This document shows, in pieces, positions 8,694 to 18,602 of a stretch of DNA of 64,000 nucleotides. This DNA is from Flavobacterium oreochromis (lineage in GTDB: Bacteria; Bacteroidota; Bacteroidia; Flavobacteriales; Flavobacteriaceae). The stretch is taken from positions 2,486,001-2,550,000 of the forward strand of contig NZ_CP067377.1 in NCBI RefSeq assembly GCF_019565455.1. The letters run 5' to 3'. The notes under the pieces were generated by a model. That model searched no databases. It had not been told where the DNA came from and was given only the letters and a program-made list of their open reading frames with translations. Each line of letters begins with the position of its first letter. The stretch's first letter is position 1. Position numbers and translations under genes: made by a program.

Positions 8694-11671
8694 TATTATG
8701 GGATTTATTTTGTATAATTCTAAAGGTAACACTGCTTCCTTCTCTAGGTGAGATTGTAGATATTTCAAAATTTTCTGCATTTAATACTTCTTTACTTATG
8801 CTTAATCCCATTCCTCTTCCATTTTGTTTTCTTGAAAAGCCTAAATCAAAAATTCTTTCTCTATCTTGAATTGGAATTTCTATTCCATTGTTTGAAATGT
8901 ATATGCCAGATTCATCGGCATGCATTCTTATAGTTTTATTTTCTACATTACTGTGATTTAACCAATATATTGCATTATCAATTAAATTAACAAATACTGG
9001 ATAGAACGTCGAACGAAAACCATTTATTTTTGTGTTGCAAAGCCTTTAGTGTGTTTAAATTCAATATTATGTCTTTCCATTCTTGACTTAAATAAATCTA
9101 TAAGAAATAGTTTTATTTCCATTAAAGAAATATCTTCTCTTTTTCTATTTAGTCTTCTGTTTAAAGGTGTAAATAAGTTTAGATAACCATCTAAATGTTC
9201 AAAGTTTACTTTAATGTTTTTATATACACTATCAAGTTGTTGATTAACATCAGACCAAGCTTTTAAATCTTTTATACTTCGTCTAATAGAGCGAACTGTA
9301 CTACTAAATTCATGATGAAGAATACCAACGGCAAGCCCAAGTTGACTTAATTCGATGTCAGCTTGAACTCTATCCCTCAATTCTTCTAATTCCTCAGACA
9401 TTGCATCAGAAATTTGGTCGTTAGTTATTATTTGTCCTTCTTCATCTTTTTCAATGTAAAAACTTTCAAATTGTCTTATAATTCTATCCATAACAAAAGT
9501 GTTACGATTACTTATAAGCTCAATTTCATTTTCCATAGATTTTCTCTCTTCAACAAGATTAAAGTCTTCAATATTATCGGTGCTTAAATGTTTAAATCTA
9601 TCTTTTACAGATCTAATTTGATTATCTAAATCTAACATTAAGTCAGAAGTCAATTGCTTTATTTTATTTGAAACATCGGTAACAATTTCATTTGTTTCAT
9701 TTCTTTTTTAGAATTTGATTTTTTTGCTTCTGTAGAGATAAATTCAACAGCTTGTTCTAATCTTTTACGTTTACTTATTTCTATTTTTAATTTGTCAATA
9801 TATTCTTGAATTAAATTATCAATTTCTTTATTAGCATTATTAAATAAATTTTGCTCTAATAATTGAAACTCTTTTAAATATGTTTCAAAATCTAATCTAT
9901 TTGCTTTTGAAATAGTAAAACCTTTTGGTCCAGAAATCGAAATTTTTTTCCTATAATCACTTAATTTTTGTCTTGCTTGAAATTCATAATCAATAATTCT
10001 TTGACTAGCTTCATCCGTATCTTTAATATAAATTACTGAACTTAGATTTTTTTTGCTTTCATCTAGAATAGAATTAACTTCCTGTCCAAATTTATTTGAA
10101 GTCAAATCTTTGAAAAAAGTATCTAAATTTTGAATAAATTTTTCTTTTTTCCCTTTAGAAAGTTTGTCTCTTCTTTCCAATGCCTTGTACACAGAATTTC
10201 TCTCATCTTTTTTTTGGTTAAAGAATTCAGACTGTGGTGTTTTTCCTTTTTCGTCAAAAAAATCTGCGGCTAATTGTACAAAGAAATTTTTTAAAATATC
10301 TTGAAGTTGGTGGAATGCTTTATTTTCAATAAAACCTTCTCTTCCAGCTTTTTCAACTAATTTATTGTTAGATGCCGAATTTATATCAATAACGCCAAAC
10401 ATTCTTCGATATGAAAAAAAGTATGTTCCAGCTCTTTTTGATCTGTTTTTTTCAATATCTAAGAAATCGTAATCGGAATCACCATAAGGAAGGACTCTAA
10501 TGTTGTCCTTATATATGTAAAGCCCACCAAATTTATCTCCTTTAGCTTTAATAATTGAATAGTTTTCAGGATCAAGTAGTGAACTTTTAAGTTCACCTTG
10601 TAAATATGCTAGATTAATTCTAAAAGAACCACAATCAGTTAATTTAAAATTGTTTCCATTCCAATTAACAATATGGTTGTAAGATTTTTCTCTATATATT
10701 TTTACTAATCCATTAAATTGACCATATTCATCAAATAATCCTTGAAAATGATGATCTGCTAATTCAAACTCATCTTTATTAAAAAATTGTTCTTTGTCAA
10801 TTATATTGTAGTAAGTTCCATCGTCTCCTCTATAATCTCTAAAAGAAATATCGATTACAGGAGTTGGATGGTTTGGAGTCATTGTATTTTGGAAGCCAAT
10901 TAACATCTTTTCAATTTTAGTTGCTTCTTTGGTTTCTTTGTCACCTTCAATATCAAAAATTAAAGTTTCATTTACAGGATTTATGTAAAAAAATGTCCCT
11001 CCATTGTTCTCAGAAAATTTAAAATCTCCGACTAAATTGCTATTTAGTATTTTTGGGTCGATGTCAAAATTAATTATAGAAAGACCTATTTTTTCATAAT
11101 CTTCATCTGAAATTATATTTTTCTCTTTAAGAAGAATTAGAGAATCTAAAACCTCTTGTTTTAAATCGTGAAATTGAATTAAATCTGGAATTTCATCAAA
11201 TTCTTTAATTGGAATTATAATATCTTCTAAATTTATTCCTGGCAATTCAAACAATTCCCAATTAATAAACGCAGCAACTATTTTATATTCTTTTTCTCTT
11301 TGTTTGGCTTTGGAAATAATTAAAACTTGTTTACCAATAGAAGCAATAGCAAGTCTTCCTATTCCTTTCTCACCCATTACAGGTCTTAAAGGTTTTGAAT
11401 TATCTTTTGGAGGTAAAGAAGTTTTTTTATTAACAAATTTACTTTCTGTACCAATTGTTAACCATCTAGTTTCAAATTCTTCTTTAGTCATTCCTAGACC
11501 ATCATCTCTTAAGACAAGTAAATTTTCTTTCCTTAGAAAATCAATGTCAAACTTATCTGCATAAGCATCATGAGCATTTTTAATAAGTTCATTTATTGCC
11601 GTAGGGATTCCTGCAATTTGTTGACGTCCTAATAAATCTAGTGCTCTAGCTCGGGTTTTAAATTGCGCCAT
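8686..11671 (-). CDS. Dual-GHKL sensor kinase-like protein, frame disrupted
   Basis: Reconstructed length about 995 residues with two ATPase modules. The N-terminal module resembles Hsp90/MutL/MORC GHKL ATPases: NELIKNAHDAYAD (N-box, 27-39), RDDGLGM (G1, 55-61), GEKGIGR (G2, 100-106). A long coiled region (about 500-780) leads to a histidine-kinase-like core: VGILHHEFSSTVRS (H-box, about 785), NLIDNAIYWL (N-box), ERIFDLGFSRKQ (F-box) and GRGMGLSISKEV (G2). No membrane segment is present, so it senses something in the cytoplasm. The start overlaps the methyltransferase stop by 14 bases. The frame breaks at T5 9027-9031 and T6 9704-9709. It likely phosphorylates the adjacent receiver protein; the first GHKL module may act as a DNA- or phage-sensing switch (inference). 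Confidence 0.8.
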
Positions 11672-12724
11672 TAAGATGATTTTTAATTATTGCTTTGCCT
11701 ATCGAGGCAGCATATTTAGGAGGTACAGCATTACCAATCATTCTGGCAGCATTTGCTATACTTGTCGTTTTAAATTTGTAGTTTTTAGGAAAAGATTGTA
11801 ACACTGCACCTTCTCTTATAGAAATGGCTCTATTTTCGTCAGGATGAGCAAATCTTCCGTTTGAGATACTAAAAAATTTGGTTGTGATTGTAGGAGAGGG
11901 CTTGTGCCACCACATTCTACCATAGGTGTCTTTGAAGTTATTAGTATCGTTTTTATGACAATCAGGAGCTAGATTTTCATCGTGAGCATAAGACATTCTT
12001 GAGCCTCCATCTTTTTCGGTTAGGTTTAGTCTGTCAATATTTATTTGTTTTAGGCCTGCAACAGTATGCATAAAATCGGTTTCATCTTTATGTCCTGCCT
12101 CCACTTTAGGAAAACCATTATGTTCTCCTATCGTATCGTAAACAGTTTTTATTTTTCCTGTGTACTTGATAGGTTCTAAAACTTTATTGTTAACTCGATT
12201 AGCAATTAAAGTTAATCTTCTTCGGCTTTGGGGCACACCATATTCCATAACATTGTGAACACCTTGATGTACTTTATAGTTATTGTTTTCTAACCACAAA
12301 ATGAAATCCTCTAATCCGCTTTCTTCTTTTCTTCTAATTACACCAGGTACGTTTTCAACGACCACATAACCAGGATTAAAATATTCTACAAATCGTCTAA
12401 ATTCAATTAACAAACTTTTTGATTCAAAAGATTTTTTTTTATCGGTATTAATGATACTCCAGTACTGGCAAGGGCTACATCCAATAAGTATTAGATTGTC
12501 ATCATTTTTTTTAAGATTCAGTTTTTTTCAAGTTCTTCGACTTGATAGTGAAATACATTAGCGTGAATAAACTCAGCACCTTTGATATTAGCTTCGTAAG
12601 TTTCTTTGCAAGTTATATCATAATCTATTCCAGCTAGAATTTTAATTCCAGCATTTGCCATACCTGAGCTCATACCGCCACCAGAACAGAAAAAATCAAC
12701 AGCTTTAAGATTACTTTTTGGCAT
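11658..12724 (-). CDS. DNA (cytosine-5) methyltransferase, frame disrupted
   Basis: Reconstructed length 355 residues. C5-methyltransferase motifs appear in order: I VDFFCSGGGMSSG (9-21), IV GCSPCQYWS with catalytic C86, VI VVENVPG (122-128), VIII QSRRRL (165-170), a target-recognition region (about 180-310) and X GNAVPPKYA (near 331). The frame breaks in the T7 run at 12522-12528, just before the catalytic loop; one added base restores it. I chose the ATG at 12724 because upstream codons in the same frame come from a transposase relic and a terminator hairpin. No restriction endonuclease is adjacent; instead a dual-GHKL kinase and a receiver protein follow in overlapping frames, suggesting self-marking for an unusual defence system. 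Confidence 0.88.
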
Positions 12725-12750
12725 CTTGTTTAAGATAAAATTAATTAATT

Positions 12751-12782
12751 CAAAAATATAAAAATATACTGCTATTATACAA
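12751..12782 (-). promoter_or_regulatory. Probable promoter of the methyltransferase-kinase-receiver operon
   Basis: Reading the minus strand, TTG (12782-12780) and TATTTTTG (12758-12751) are 21 bases apart, matching the Bacteroidota TTG-N(17-23)-TAnnTTTG promoter, 27 bases before the start codon. The -33 element overlaps the T-tract of the hairpin just upstream. Confidence 0.55.
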
Positions 12783-12807
12783 AAAACACCAACATTTCTG
12801 CTGGTGT
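12778..12807 (-). terminator. Terminator hairpin upstream of the methyltransferase gene
   Basis: On the minus strand AACACCA...TGGTGTT forms a 7-bp stem followed by TTTTTTG. It would stop transcripts arriving from the transposase relics and so insulate the operon promoter that begins in its T-tract. Confidence 0.7.
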
Positions 12808-12817
12808 TGTTCCCCAT

Positions 12818-12935
12818 CACATTTTGTGAATGGTTAATGTCATTATTTTGAGTCATACGTTTTATTCCACGAGTATAAATGTGGTAGTTATACCCAAGTT
12901 CTAAGGCTCGTATCCTAACTATTTTGGCTTATATA
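12818..12935 (-). pseudogene. REP-associated transposase relic, middle plus N-terminal part
   Basis: 12854-12935 matches the N-terminal coding end and upstream flank of the intact transposase gene (13798-13875), with its ATG changed to AGG. 12818-12850 matches a stretch from the middle of that gene (ACATTTTGT... at 13494-13522), so about 275 bases in between are deleted. The relic abuts the promoter region of the methyltransferase operon and begins at the same ACATTTTG sequence where the second relic ends. Confidence 0.75.
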
Positions 12936-12956
12936 ATAAAATAGTCGTATCGCTAA

Positions 12957-12997
12957 TTTTACACCCGACAGGTTTCGAAAACCTGTCAGGTGTAAAA
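12957..12997. repeat. REP palindrome
   Basis: TTTTACACCCGACAGGTTT and ACCTGTCAGGTGTAAAA arms around a short CGAAA loop, preceded by TATCGCTAA as in the copy at 13231. It separates the two transposase relics. Confidence 0.85.
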
Positions 12998-13005
12998 GGC
13001 TAAAG

Positions 13006-13227
13006 TAAAATTCCTAATGCTTGTTCGATCTGTATAGTATTACCTTTTCTTGATGTGTATATTTGGAATTATCTAAATCATTAAAGATTTTAATTACATC
13101 TCTTCGTTTGAGTTTGGTTGGTTTTTCAGAAACGCAACTCAAATGGGAACTCCACGGATATTGTAACGGATGTTCACAAATGTTATGATGCACAGGATTG
13201 TTATGGATATACGCAATTACAATTTTG
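13006..13227 (-). pseudogene. REP-associated transposase relic, C-terminal part
   Basis: About 215 bases nearly identical to the 3' part of the intact gene at 13280-13493 (C-terminal ~70 codons), carrying one short-run deletion that shifts the frame (AAAAGGTAA versus AAAAAGGCAA) and several substitutions. The match stops at the ACATTTTG/ACAATTTTG sequence, after which a REP unit begins. Confidence 0.85.
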
Positions 13228-13240
13228 GTATCGCTAATTT

Positions 13241-13275
13241 TACACCTGACAGGTTTCCAAAACCTGTCAGGTGTA
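13241..13275. repeat. REP palindrome beside transposase 3' end
   Basis: TACACCTGACAGGTTT and AACCTGTCAGGTGTA arms with a 4-base loop, 5 bases beyond the stop codon of the intact REP-associated transposase. Confidence 0.88.
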
Positions 13276-13279
13276 ATAG

Positions 13280-13855
13280 TTAAATTCCTAATGCTTGTTC
13301 GATCAGTATAGTGTTGCCTTTTTCTTGATGTATGTATTTGAAATTGTCTAAATCATTAAAGATTTCAATTACTTCTCTTCGTTTGAGTTTGGTTGGTTTT
13401 TCAGAAACGCAACTCAGGTAGGAACTCCACGGATATTGTAACGGATGTTCACAAATGTTATGATGCACAGGATTGTTATGGATATATGCAATTACATTTT
13501 GTAAATAGTTAATGTGATTAATGTGTTTTCGGCGAAAGGGTCTTTCAAACAAAGCACCGTGACGTTTGTAGTATTTATTATATGCTTTGGTGTAGGCATT
13601 AAACAAATTTGAAAAAGATTGAGAAGGTAATATAATTTTCTCGGTGTTAATTTCGGGAATTTCTTTTATCCGTACTAAAAAATGAAAATGGTTTTTCATT
13701 AAGCACCAAGCAAAAGTCTCCGCTATGGGGTCAATATGGGTAGTATAAAGGCGTAAGAAATATTCGTAATTTTCTTTTGTATCAAAAAGAGTCATACTGT
13801 TTATTCCACGATTATAAATATGGTAGTAATACCCACGTTCTAAGGCTTGTATCAT
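13280..13855 (-). CDS. REP-associated tyrosine transposase (RAYT, IS200-like Y1)
   Basis: An intact 191-residue protein of the Y1 transposase (DUF1568/TnpA_REP) family. The HUH metal motif is seen as KNHFHFLVR (about 53-61) and the catalytic tyrosine should lie in the INYLQNVIAYIHNNP helix (about 113-127), followed by the conserved YPWSSY segment. RAYTs nick and mobilise REP palindromes as single strands. Palindromes flank the gene on both sides (13241-13275, 13911-13940) and related ones occur at 2508, 4635 and 12957, so this gene is the likely source of the family. Two broken copies lie directly downstream. Confidence 0.9.
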   Translation of the reverse strand: MIQALERGYYYHIYNRGINSMTLFDTKENYEYFLRLYTTHIDPIAETFAWCLMKNHFHFLVRIKEIPEINTEKIILPSQSFSNLFNAYTKAYNKYYKRHGALFERPFRRKHINHINYLQNVIAYIHNNPVHHNICEHPLQYPWSSYLSCVSEKPTKLKRREVIEIFNDLDNFKYIHQEKGNTILIEQALGI

Positions 13856-13910
13856 AACTGTTTTGGCTTATATATAATTACAAATATAAGGAAATTAGTG
13901 ATATAGCTGG

Positions 13911-13940
13911 AACCTGACAGGTTTTAAAACCTGTCAGGTT
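13911..13940. repeat. Perfect 30-bp REP palindrome
   Basis: AACCTGACAGGTTTT followed directly by its exact inverse. It sits between the RAYT promoter side and the 3' end of the methylmalonyl-CoA mutase gene and may also act as a transcription terminator for the latter. Confidence 0.9.
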
Positions 13941-13946
13941 TAAAAC

Positions 13947-16086
13947 TTACTCCTCAATTAATACCTCCAAAATCGTAATAGCAGCATCGCTAATTTTTGT
14001 TCCTGGACCAAAAACAGCAACAGCTCCTGCATCAAATAAATATTGGTAGTCTTGTGCCGGTATAACACCTCCTACAATGACCATAATATCTTGGCGACCA
14101 TATTTTTTAAGTTCTTCAATAACTTGCGGGACTAAGGTTTTGTGTCCTGCTGCTAAAGAGGAAACCCCTAAAATATGTACGTCGTTTTCTACGGCTTGTT
14201 TGGCAGCTTCTTGTGGGGTTTGAAAAAGTGGTCCAATGTCCACGTCAAAACCTACATCGGCATAACCAGTGGCGACAACTTTGGCACCACGATCGTGTCC
14301 GTCTTGCCCCATTTTAGCAATCATAATACGTGGTCGGCGACCTTCTTTTTTGCAAAAGTATCGGCTAGCTGACGTGCTTTTTCAAAGCTTTCGTCATTTT
14401 TTATTTCTTTACTATACACACCACTAAAACTTCTAATTTGTGCTTTGTATCTTCCAAAAACGCTTTCTAATGCGTCACTTATTTCTCCTAGAGTTGCTCG
14501 GTTTCGTGCCGCATCTACTGCTAAATCTAATAAGTTACCATTACCTGTTTTTGCGCACTCGGTTAGACGAGCTAAACAAGCATTTACTTTTTCGGTATCA
14601 CGAGTCGCTTTGATTTGATCTAAACGTTCAATTTGTTGTTTACGAACGGTTTGGTTGTCTACTTCAAGGATATGTAATGGATCTTCTTTTTCTAAACGGT
14701 ATTTATTTACCCCTACGATAATGTCTTGTCCGCTATCAATACGAGCTTGTTTGCGAGCCGCTGCTTCTTCAATACGTAATTTAGGAATACCCGCTTCAAT
14801 CGCTTTGGTCATACCGCCTAGTTCTTCCACTTCTTGAATTAATGCCCAAGCTTTTTCAGCAATTTCGGCAGTTAAACTTTCCACGTAGTAGCTACCTGCC
14901 CACGGATCGACTGTTTTGCAAATTTTGGTTTCCTCTTGTAAATAAATTTGTGTATTACGAGCAATACGTGCTGAGAAATCGGTTGGTAATGCAATGGCTT
15001 CGTCAAGCGCATTTGTATGTAAGGACTGTGTTCCTCCAAAAGCGGCTGCGGCTGCTTCGATAGCCGTTCGCGCTACATTGTTAAACGGATCTTGTTCTGT
15101 TAAACTCCAACCTGAGGTTTGACAATGCGTACGTAAGGCTAATGATTTTTCGTCTTTAGGTTCAAATTGCTTTAGGAGTTTTGCCCAAAGCATACGGCCC
15201 GCACGCATTTTGGCAATTTCCATAAAATGGTTCATCCCAATTGCCCAGAAAAAGATAGGCGAGGAGCAAACTCATCGATATTCATTCCTGCTGCTAAACC
15301 TGTACGAATGTATTCCAATCCGTCGGCTAGGGTATAGGCTAACTCAATATCTGCGGTGGCACCTGCTTCTTGCATGTGATACCCTGAAATAGAAATGGAG
15401 TTGAACTTTGGCATATTTTTGCTGGTATAGTCAAAAATATCAGCAATGATTTTCATAGAAGGTGTAGGTGGGTAAATATAGGTATTACGCACCATAAATT
15501 CTTTTAGAATATCATTTTGAATCGTTCCCGAAAGTAGGTTAGGAGTAACGCCTTGTTCTTCGGCAGCCACAATATAAAAGGCCATAATAGGAAGAACTGC
15601 ACCGTTCATGGTCATAGAAACTGACATTTCACCCAATGGAATTTGGTCGAAAAGCACTTTCATATCTTCTACAGAATCGATGGCTACACCTGCTTTACCT
15701 ACGTCACCTACCACGCGTTCGTGATCGGAATCATAACCACGATGGGTAGCTAAGTCGAACGCAACCGATAATCCTTTTTGTCCAGCGGCTAAGTTACGAC
15801 GGTAAAAAGCATTACTTTCTTCGGCAGTGGAAAATCCTGCATATTGACGAATTGTCCAAGGGCGACGCACATACATCGTTGCATAGGGCCCACGCAAGTT
15901 AGGCGCAAAACCTGCTCCAAATGCTAAGTGTTCTAAATTTTCTATATCCTCTTTAGTATAGCTTGGTTTTACCTCAATACCTTCGGCGGTTTTGAAAGAG
16001 TTGGAAGTTGGAAGTTGGAAGCTGGAAGTGTCTTCTAACTTCTGACTTCTAACTTCTAACTTAATATTTTGAATGTTTTTTCTCAT
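13947..16086 (-). CDS. mutB: Methylmalonyl-CoA mutase large (alpha) subunit, frame disrupted
   Basis: Reconstructed length 713 residues, as expected. The substrate-binding TIM barrel spans about 40-560 ([31 protein letters not shown]) and the B12-binding domain begins near 585 with [16 protein letters not shown], containing the DxHxxG cobalt-ligand motif. Frames break at T6 14346-14351 and A5 15249-15253. It interconverts succinyl-CoA and methylmalonyl-CoA with the small subunit encoded upstream. Residues ~11-32 are encoded by a dispersed flavobacterial repeat and are absent from the usual family, so the real start may be downstream or the repeat has been absorbed. A toxin-antitoxin pair separates it from the small-subunit gene. 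Confidence 0.93.
15998..16061. repeat. Low-complexity GAAGTTGGAAGTTGG repeat inside a coding region
   Basis: Imperfect copies of TTGGAAG and CTTCTAACTT run through this stretch, forming a partial inverted repeat. This class is normally intergenic in flavobacteria, yet here it is read as codons 10-30 of the mutase large subunit. Confidence 0.75.
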
Positions 16087-16101
16087 TCTTTTATTCTTAT
16101 T

Positions 16102-16397
16102 TTAAAAGATACCTAATTCACTATTTCTAGAAGAATGGTATATGGCTTTTATAATGATTTTGTGATTGTTTATGCTATAATGAATTAAGTAAGGAAATGC
16201 TGTTACATAATTACTCGTATATCGTCATAACGAATTTGAAAGTGCAATGGGGTTTTACTTAAAACTGAAACACTTTTCTTAAATGAATTTTGAAATCGTT
16301 TGGCTAATTTTGGACTAATTTCTTTATACCATTTGTAAGATTCTCTGAAATCAGTTTTAGCTTCGTTTAGAATTATAATTTTATAATTCATCTTCAA
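16102..16397 (-). CDS. RelE/ParE-family toxin, frame disrupted
   Basis: Reconstructed length about 98 residues, normal for ParE-like toxins. The N-terminal NYKIIILNEAKTDFRESYKWY and FQNSFKKSVSVL helices and a C-terminal HYSINNHKIIIKAIYHSSRN-like strand match the family. A single missing base near 16205-16208 (just after the codons for DIRVI) introduces a stop; one added base opens the frame to 16102. The start overlaps the antitoxin gene by 17 bases, the usual order for this type. Toxins of this family act on gyrase or on ribosome-bound mRNA; which applies here cannot be told. It lies 16 bases upstream of the mutase large-subunit start. Confidence 0.8.
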
Positions 16398-16617
16398 TTT
16401 CTTTTAAAAAATCATCAATGTTACTAGCATCTTTTGGATTTTTTAAATAGTTTTCAGTTCGTTCTCTAACTTGGTCTATTTGCCATTGCGGAATTGTGTA
16501 TTCTTTTCTTTCAGCTGGAAGTATAATTACTTCCACTTCATCTGCATTAAAATCATCAGGTAATGTAATATTTATTTGATGATTAATGACTTTAACGGTT
16601 TGTTTAATGGCTTCCAT
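16381..16617 (-). CDS. Antitoxin of the RelE/ParE pair
   Basis: A 78-residue acidic protein. The start at 16617 (MEAIKQTVKV) is preferred because the 13 upstream codons in frame add only an unrelated hydrophobic stretch. The N-terminal ~30 residues form a short beta-strand region (VINHQINITLPDDFN), and the C-terminal half (NYLKNPKDASNIDDFLKEI) is the flexible acidic tail expected to wrap the toxin. It overlaps the toxin start. No family name is certain; the pairing supports the call. Confidence 0.75.
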   Translation of the reverse strand: MEAIKQTVKVINHQINITLPDDFNADEVEVIILPAERKEYTIPQWQIDQVRERTENYLKNPKDASNIDDFLKEIEDEL

Positions 16618-16627
16618 AATAATTTGT

Positions 16628-17095
16628 TTACTCAACAATTTTATAGGTATAATCACGATAAATTAACGTTTTATCTTGGTTGTTTAGTAAAGCTCCTGTA
16701 ATTGCTATAGCTATGCCACCTAAGAATAAAGAAAAAGCAGTTCCGTCTTTAGCTAATCCTGCTATTCCTGAACCCACGATTAGACCAGAGCCTATTTCGA
16801 GTAAAATATTTTTTGCTTTTCGTTTACCTAGGGGATGGTTTTTTATACTACTAATATTGCTTAAGGGAATGTCGTTATTATCAATAGTTAAAGTTTGAAA
16901 ATCTTTAAACTTGATTTCTCCTACCCATTTTTTACGATCTAGTGTGGTAAGCTTTATTCTGGCTCCTTCTACTATTGTAATAGTCTTTCCTGTTTGATTG
17001 TTTGTTGCTTCCAATTTTTTTTGGGAAAGTAAATTTAAGGAAAAGAGGAATAATAGTGTGATGATTAGTAGTTTTTTCATAAAATAACGTTTCAT
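16628..17095 (-). CDS. Small membrane or exported protein of unknown function
   Basis: A 155-residue protein with an N-terminal signal segment (KKLLIITLLFLFSLNLLS, start possibly at the second ATG, 17080), a mostly polar beta-rich part (residues 25-95) and a glycine-rich hydrophobic pair near residues 103-140 (SGLIVGSGIAGLA and LFLGGIAIAITGALL) that looks like a membrane hairpin. The ATG follows the TAA of the mutase small-subunit gene without a gap, so it is cotranslated with it. I do not recognise the family, and nothing ties it to propionate metabolism. Confidence 0.7.
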   Translation of the reverse strand: MKRYFMKKLLIITLLFLFSLNLLSQKKLEATNNQTGKTITIVEGARIKLTTLDRKKWVGEIKFKDFQTLTIDNNDIPLSNISSIKNHPLGKRKAKNILLEIGSGLIVGSGIAGLAKDGTAFSLFLGGIAIAITGALLNNQDKTLIYRDYTYKIVE

Positions 17096-18441
17096 TTATT
17101 CCTCATTAGTTAAACGTTCTTGCTCTGATTTTTCAGCTAAACGTTTTTCTATAATAGGTATGATTAATGTTTTACGAGGATTTTGCTTTACAAAAGGGTA
17201 CAATTCTAAATCGTTTTTCATACGATCGTTTTTGTTAGGGTATTTGTTTGTTCCTAATAAAACTTCTTTGCCATTATCAAATAATTCTTGTTCTTTTTCA
17301 GCATTTTCTTTGATTTTTCGTTGAATAGTGCCTTCAATTAGCTGTGTGATAAACCCACCTCCATTTTCAATGTCTTTGAATAAAGTTAATGCTTTTTCGG
17401 CTAATTGTAGTGTAAGTTCTTCTATATAATAGGAACCATCAGCAGGGTTATTTACTTTGTCGAAATAGCTTTCGTGTTTTAGAACTAATAGTTGGTTTCT
17501 TGCAATTCTATCACCAAATTCATTGTCTTTGTGATAGATGGCATCATAGGCCAAATTAGCTACGGCATCTGTCCCACCTAAAATAGCACTCATACATTCA
17601 GTAGTGGTGCGTAACATATTTACATTATAATCATATAATGTTTTGTTACGTTTTGTAGGTGTGGTAATAATATGGCAATCTAAATTATAATTGTATTCTT
17701 TAGCAAGGGTGTTAAATAATAAGCGTAAAGCGCGAATTTTTGCAATTTCAAAGAAGTAGTTACTGCCAACAGCTACATTGATTGTAATTGTAGTGGTTAA
17801 ATTATTTAGTCTATTAAAATATTCATTACAGTGTGCTAATGTATATGCTAATTGTTGAGTGATATTAGCTCCTGCATTTTGGTAAATTTCTGCGTTGATA
17901 CTTATAGAAGTTTTGGTTTGATTTAAAACTAAAAAATCATTATCTAAATTAATAAACCAATTACCATCTTTGACTAATTGACCAATTGGGTCAATTTCTA
18001 GGATGCTTGAAGGTCTGAGTGTTTGTATTTTTTTTATGAAATTACTAGAAAGGAAATGAGGTTTAATGTATACTTGAACTTCTTGAGGAATTGTAATTAA
18101 GAGTTTTTCTATATCTAGTGATTCGTTTTCTAATGTAAAACGAATGCTTTCAGCTCCTCTTGATAAAGTTTCGTGAGTTCTATTAATTGATTTTTCTAAA
18201 TCGTGTACAAAGATATTTTGGACAATTTTAAAAGAATTTTTTTTGAAGAAACTTCTAATGGAATACTTGTTTCGTCTGTATGGTAAAATGGTTTTACTTT
18301 TATTCCTTCAGGACTTTCCCAAACGAGTACTTCATTGTAATCAGCACCTTTAAGTTCATATTGAATCTGTTGCTTCCATTGTTTGGAAGTAACAGGGTTG
18401 AAATCATTGAATAGTTTTTCTTTCATGTTATGTGTAAACAA
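17096..18441 (-). CDS. mutA: Methylmalonyl-CoA mutase small (beta) subunit, frame disrupted
   Basis: Reconstructed length about 443 residues from the favoured ATG at 18426. The frame is open without a break from 18230 down to 17096 and encodes the non-catalytic TIM-barrel half (LRTTTECMSAILGGTDAVAN, NPADGSYYIEELT). The only break is the T8 run at 18237-18244 (after EVSSKK), where one more base restores VQNIFVHDLEKS. The subunit lacks a usable B12 domain and pairs with the large subunit. In related genomes the two subunit genes are usually adjacent; here three extra genes intervene. Confidence 0.88.
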
Positions 18442-18544
18442 ACTATTTTAAAAATGAAATAGTTGATTGATTTTTCACAAATTTAAAAAAATAAGATTTA
18501 AGAATAGAATGTTATTTTAAAATGATTATAATTTCTTGTAAAAA

Positions 18545-18580
18545 GAAGAAGGAGGTAAGTTTTACGTTATCTCCTTCTCT
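18545..18580 (-). terminator. Hairpin downstream of the secreted lipase gene
   Basis: On the minus strand GAGAAGGAG...CTCCTTCTTC forms a stem followed by TTTTT, 25 bases after the reconstructed lipase stop. Confidence 0.55.
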
Positions 18581-18602
18581 TGTTTGTGAATAAAAAAGTT
18601 AA

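Noticed and set aside
12725..12856. N-terminal extension of the methyltransferase from an ATG at 12856
   Set aside because: The extra codons derive from a transposase relic and a terminator hairpin and lie upstream of the likely promoter.
13947..18441. Pseudogenisation of methylmalonyl-CoA mutase
   Set aside because: All breaks are single-base changes in runs and motifs are otherwise complete; loss of function is not supported.
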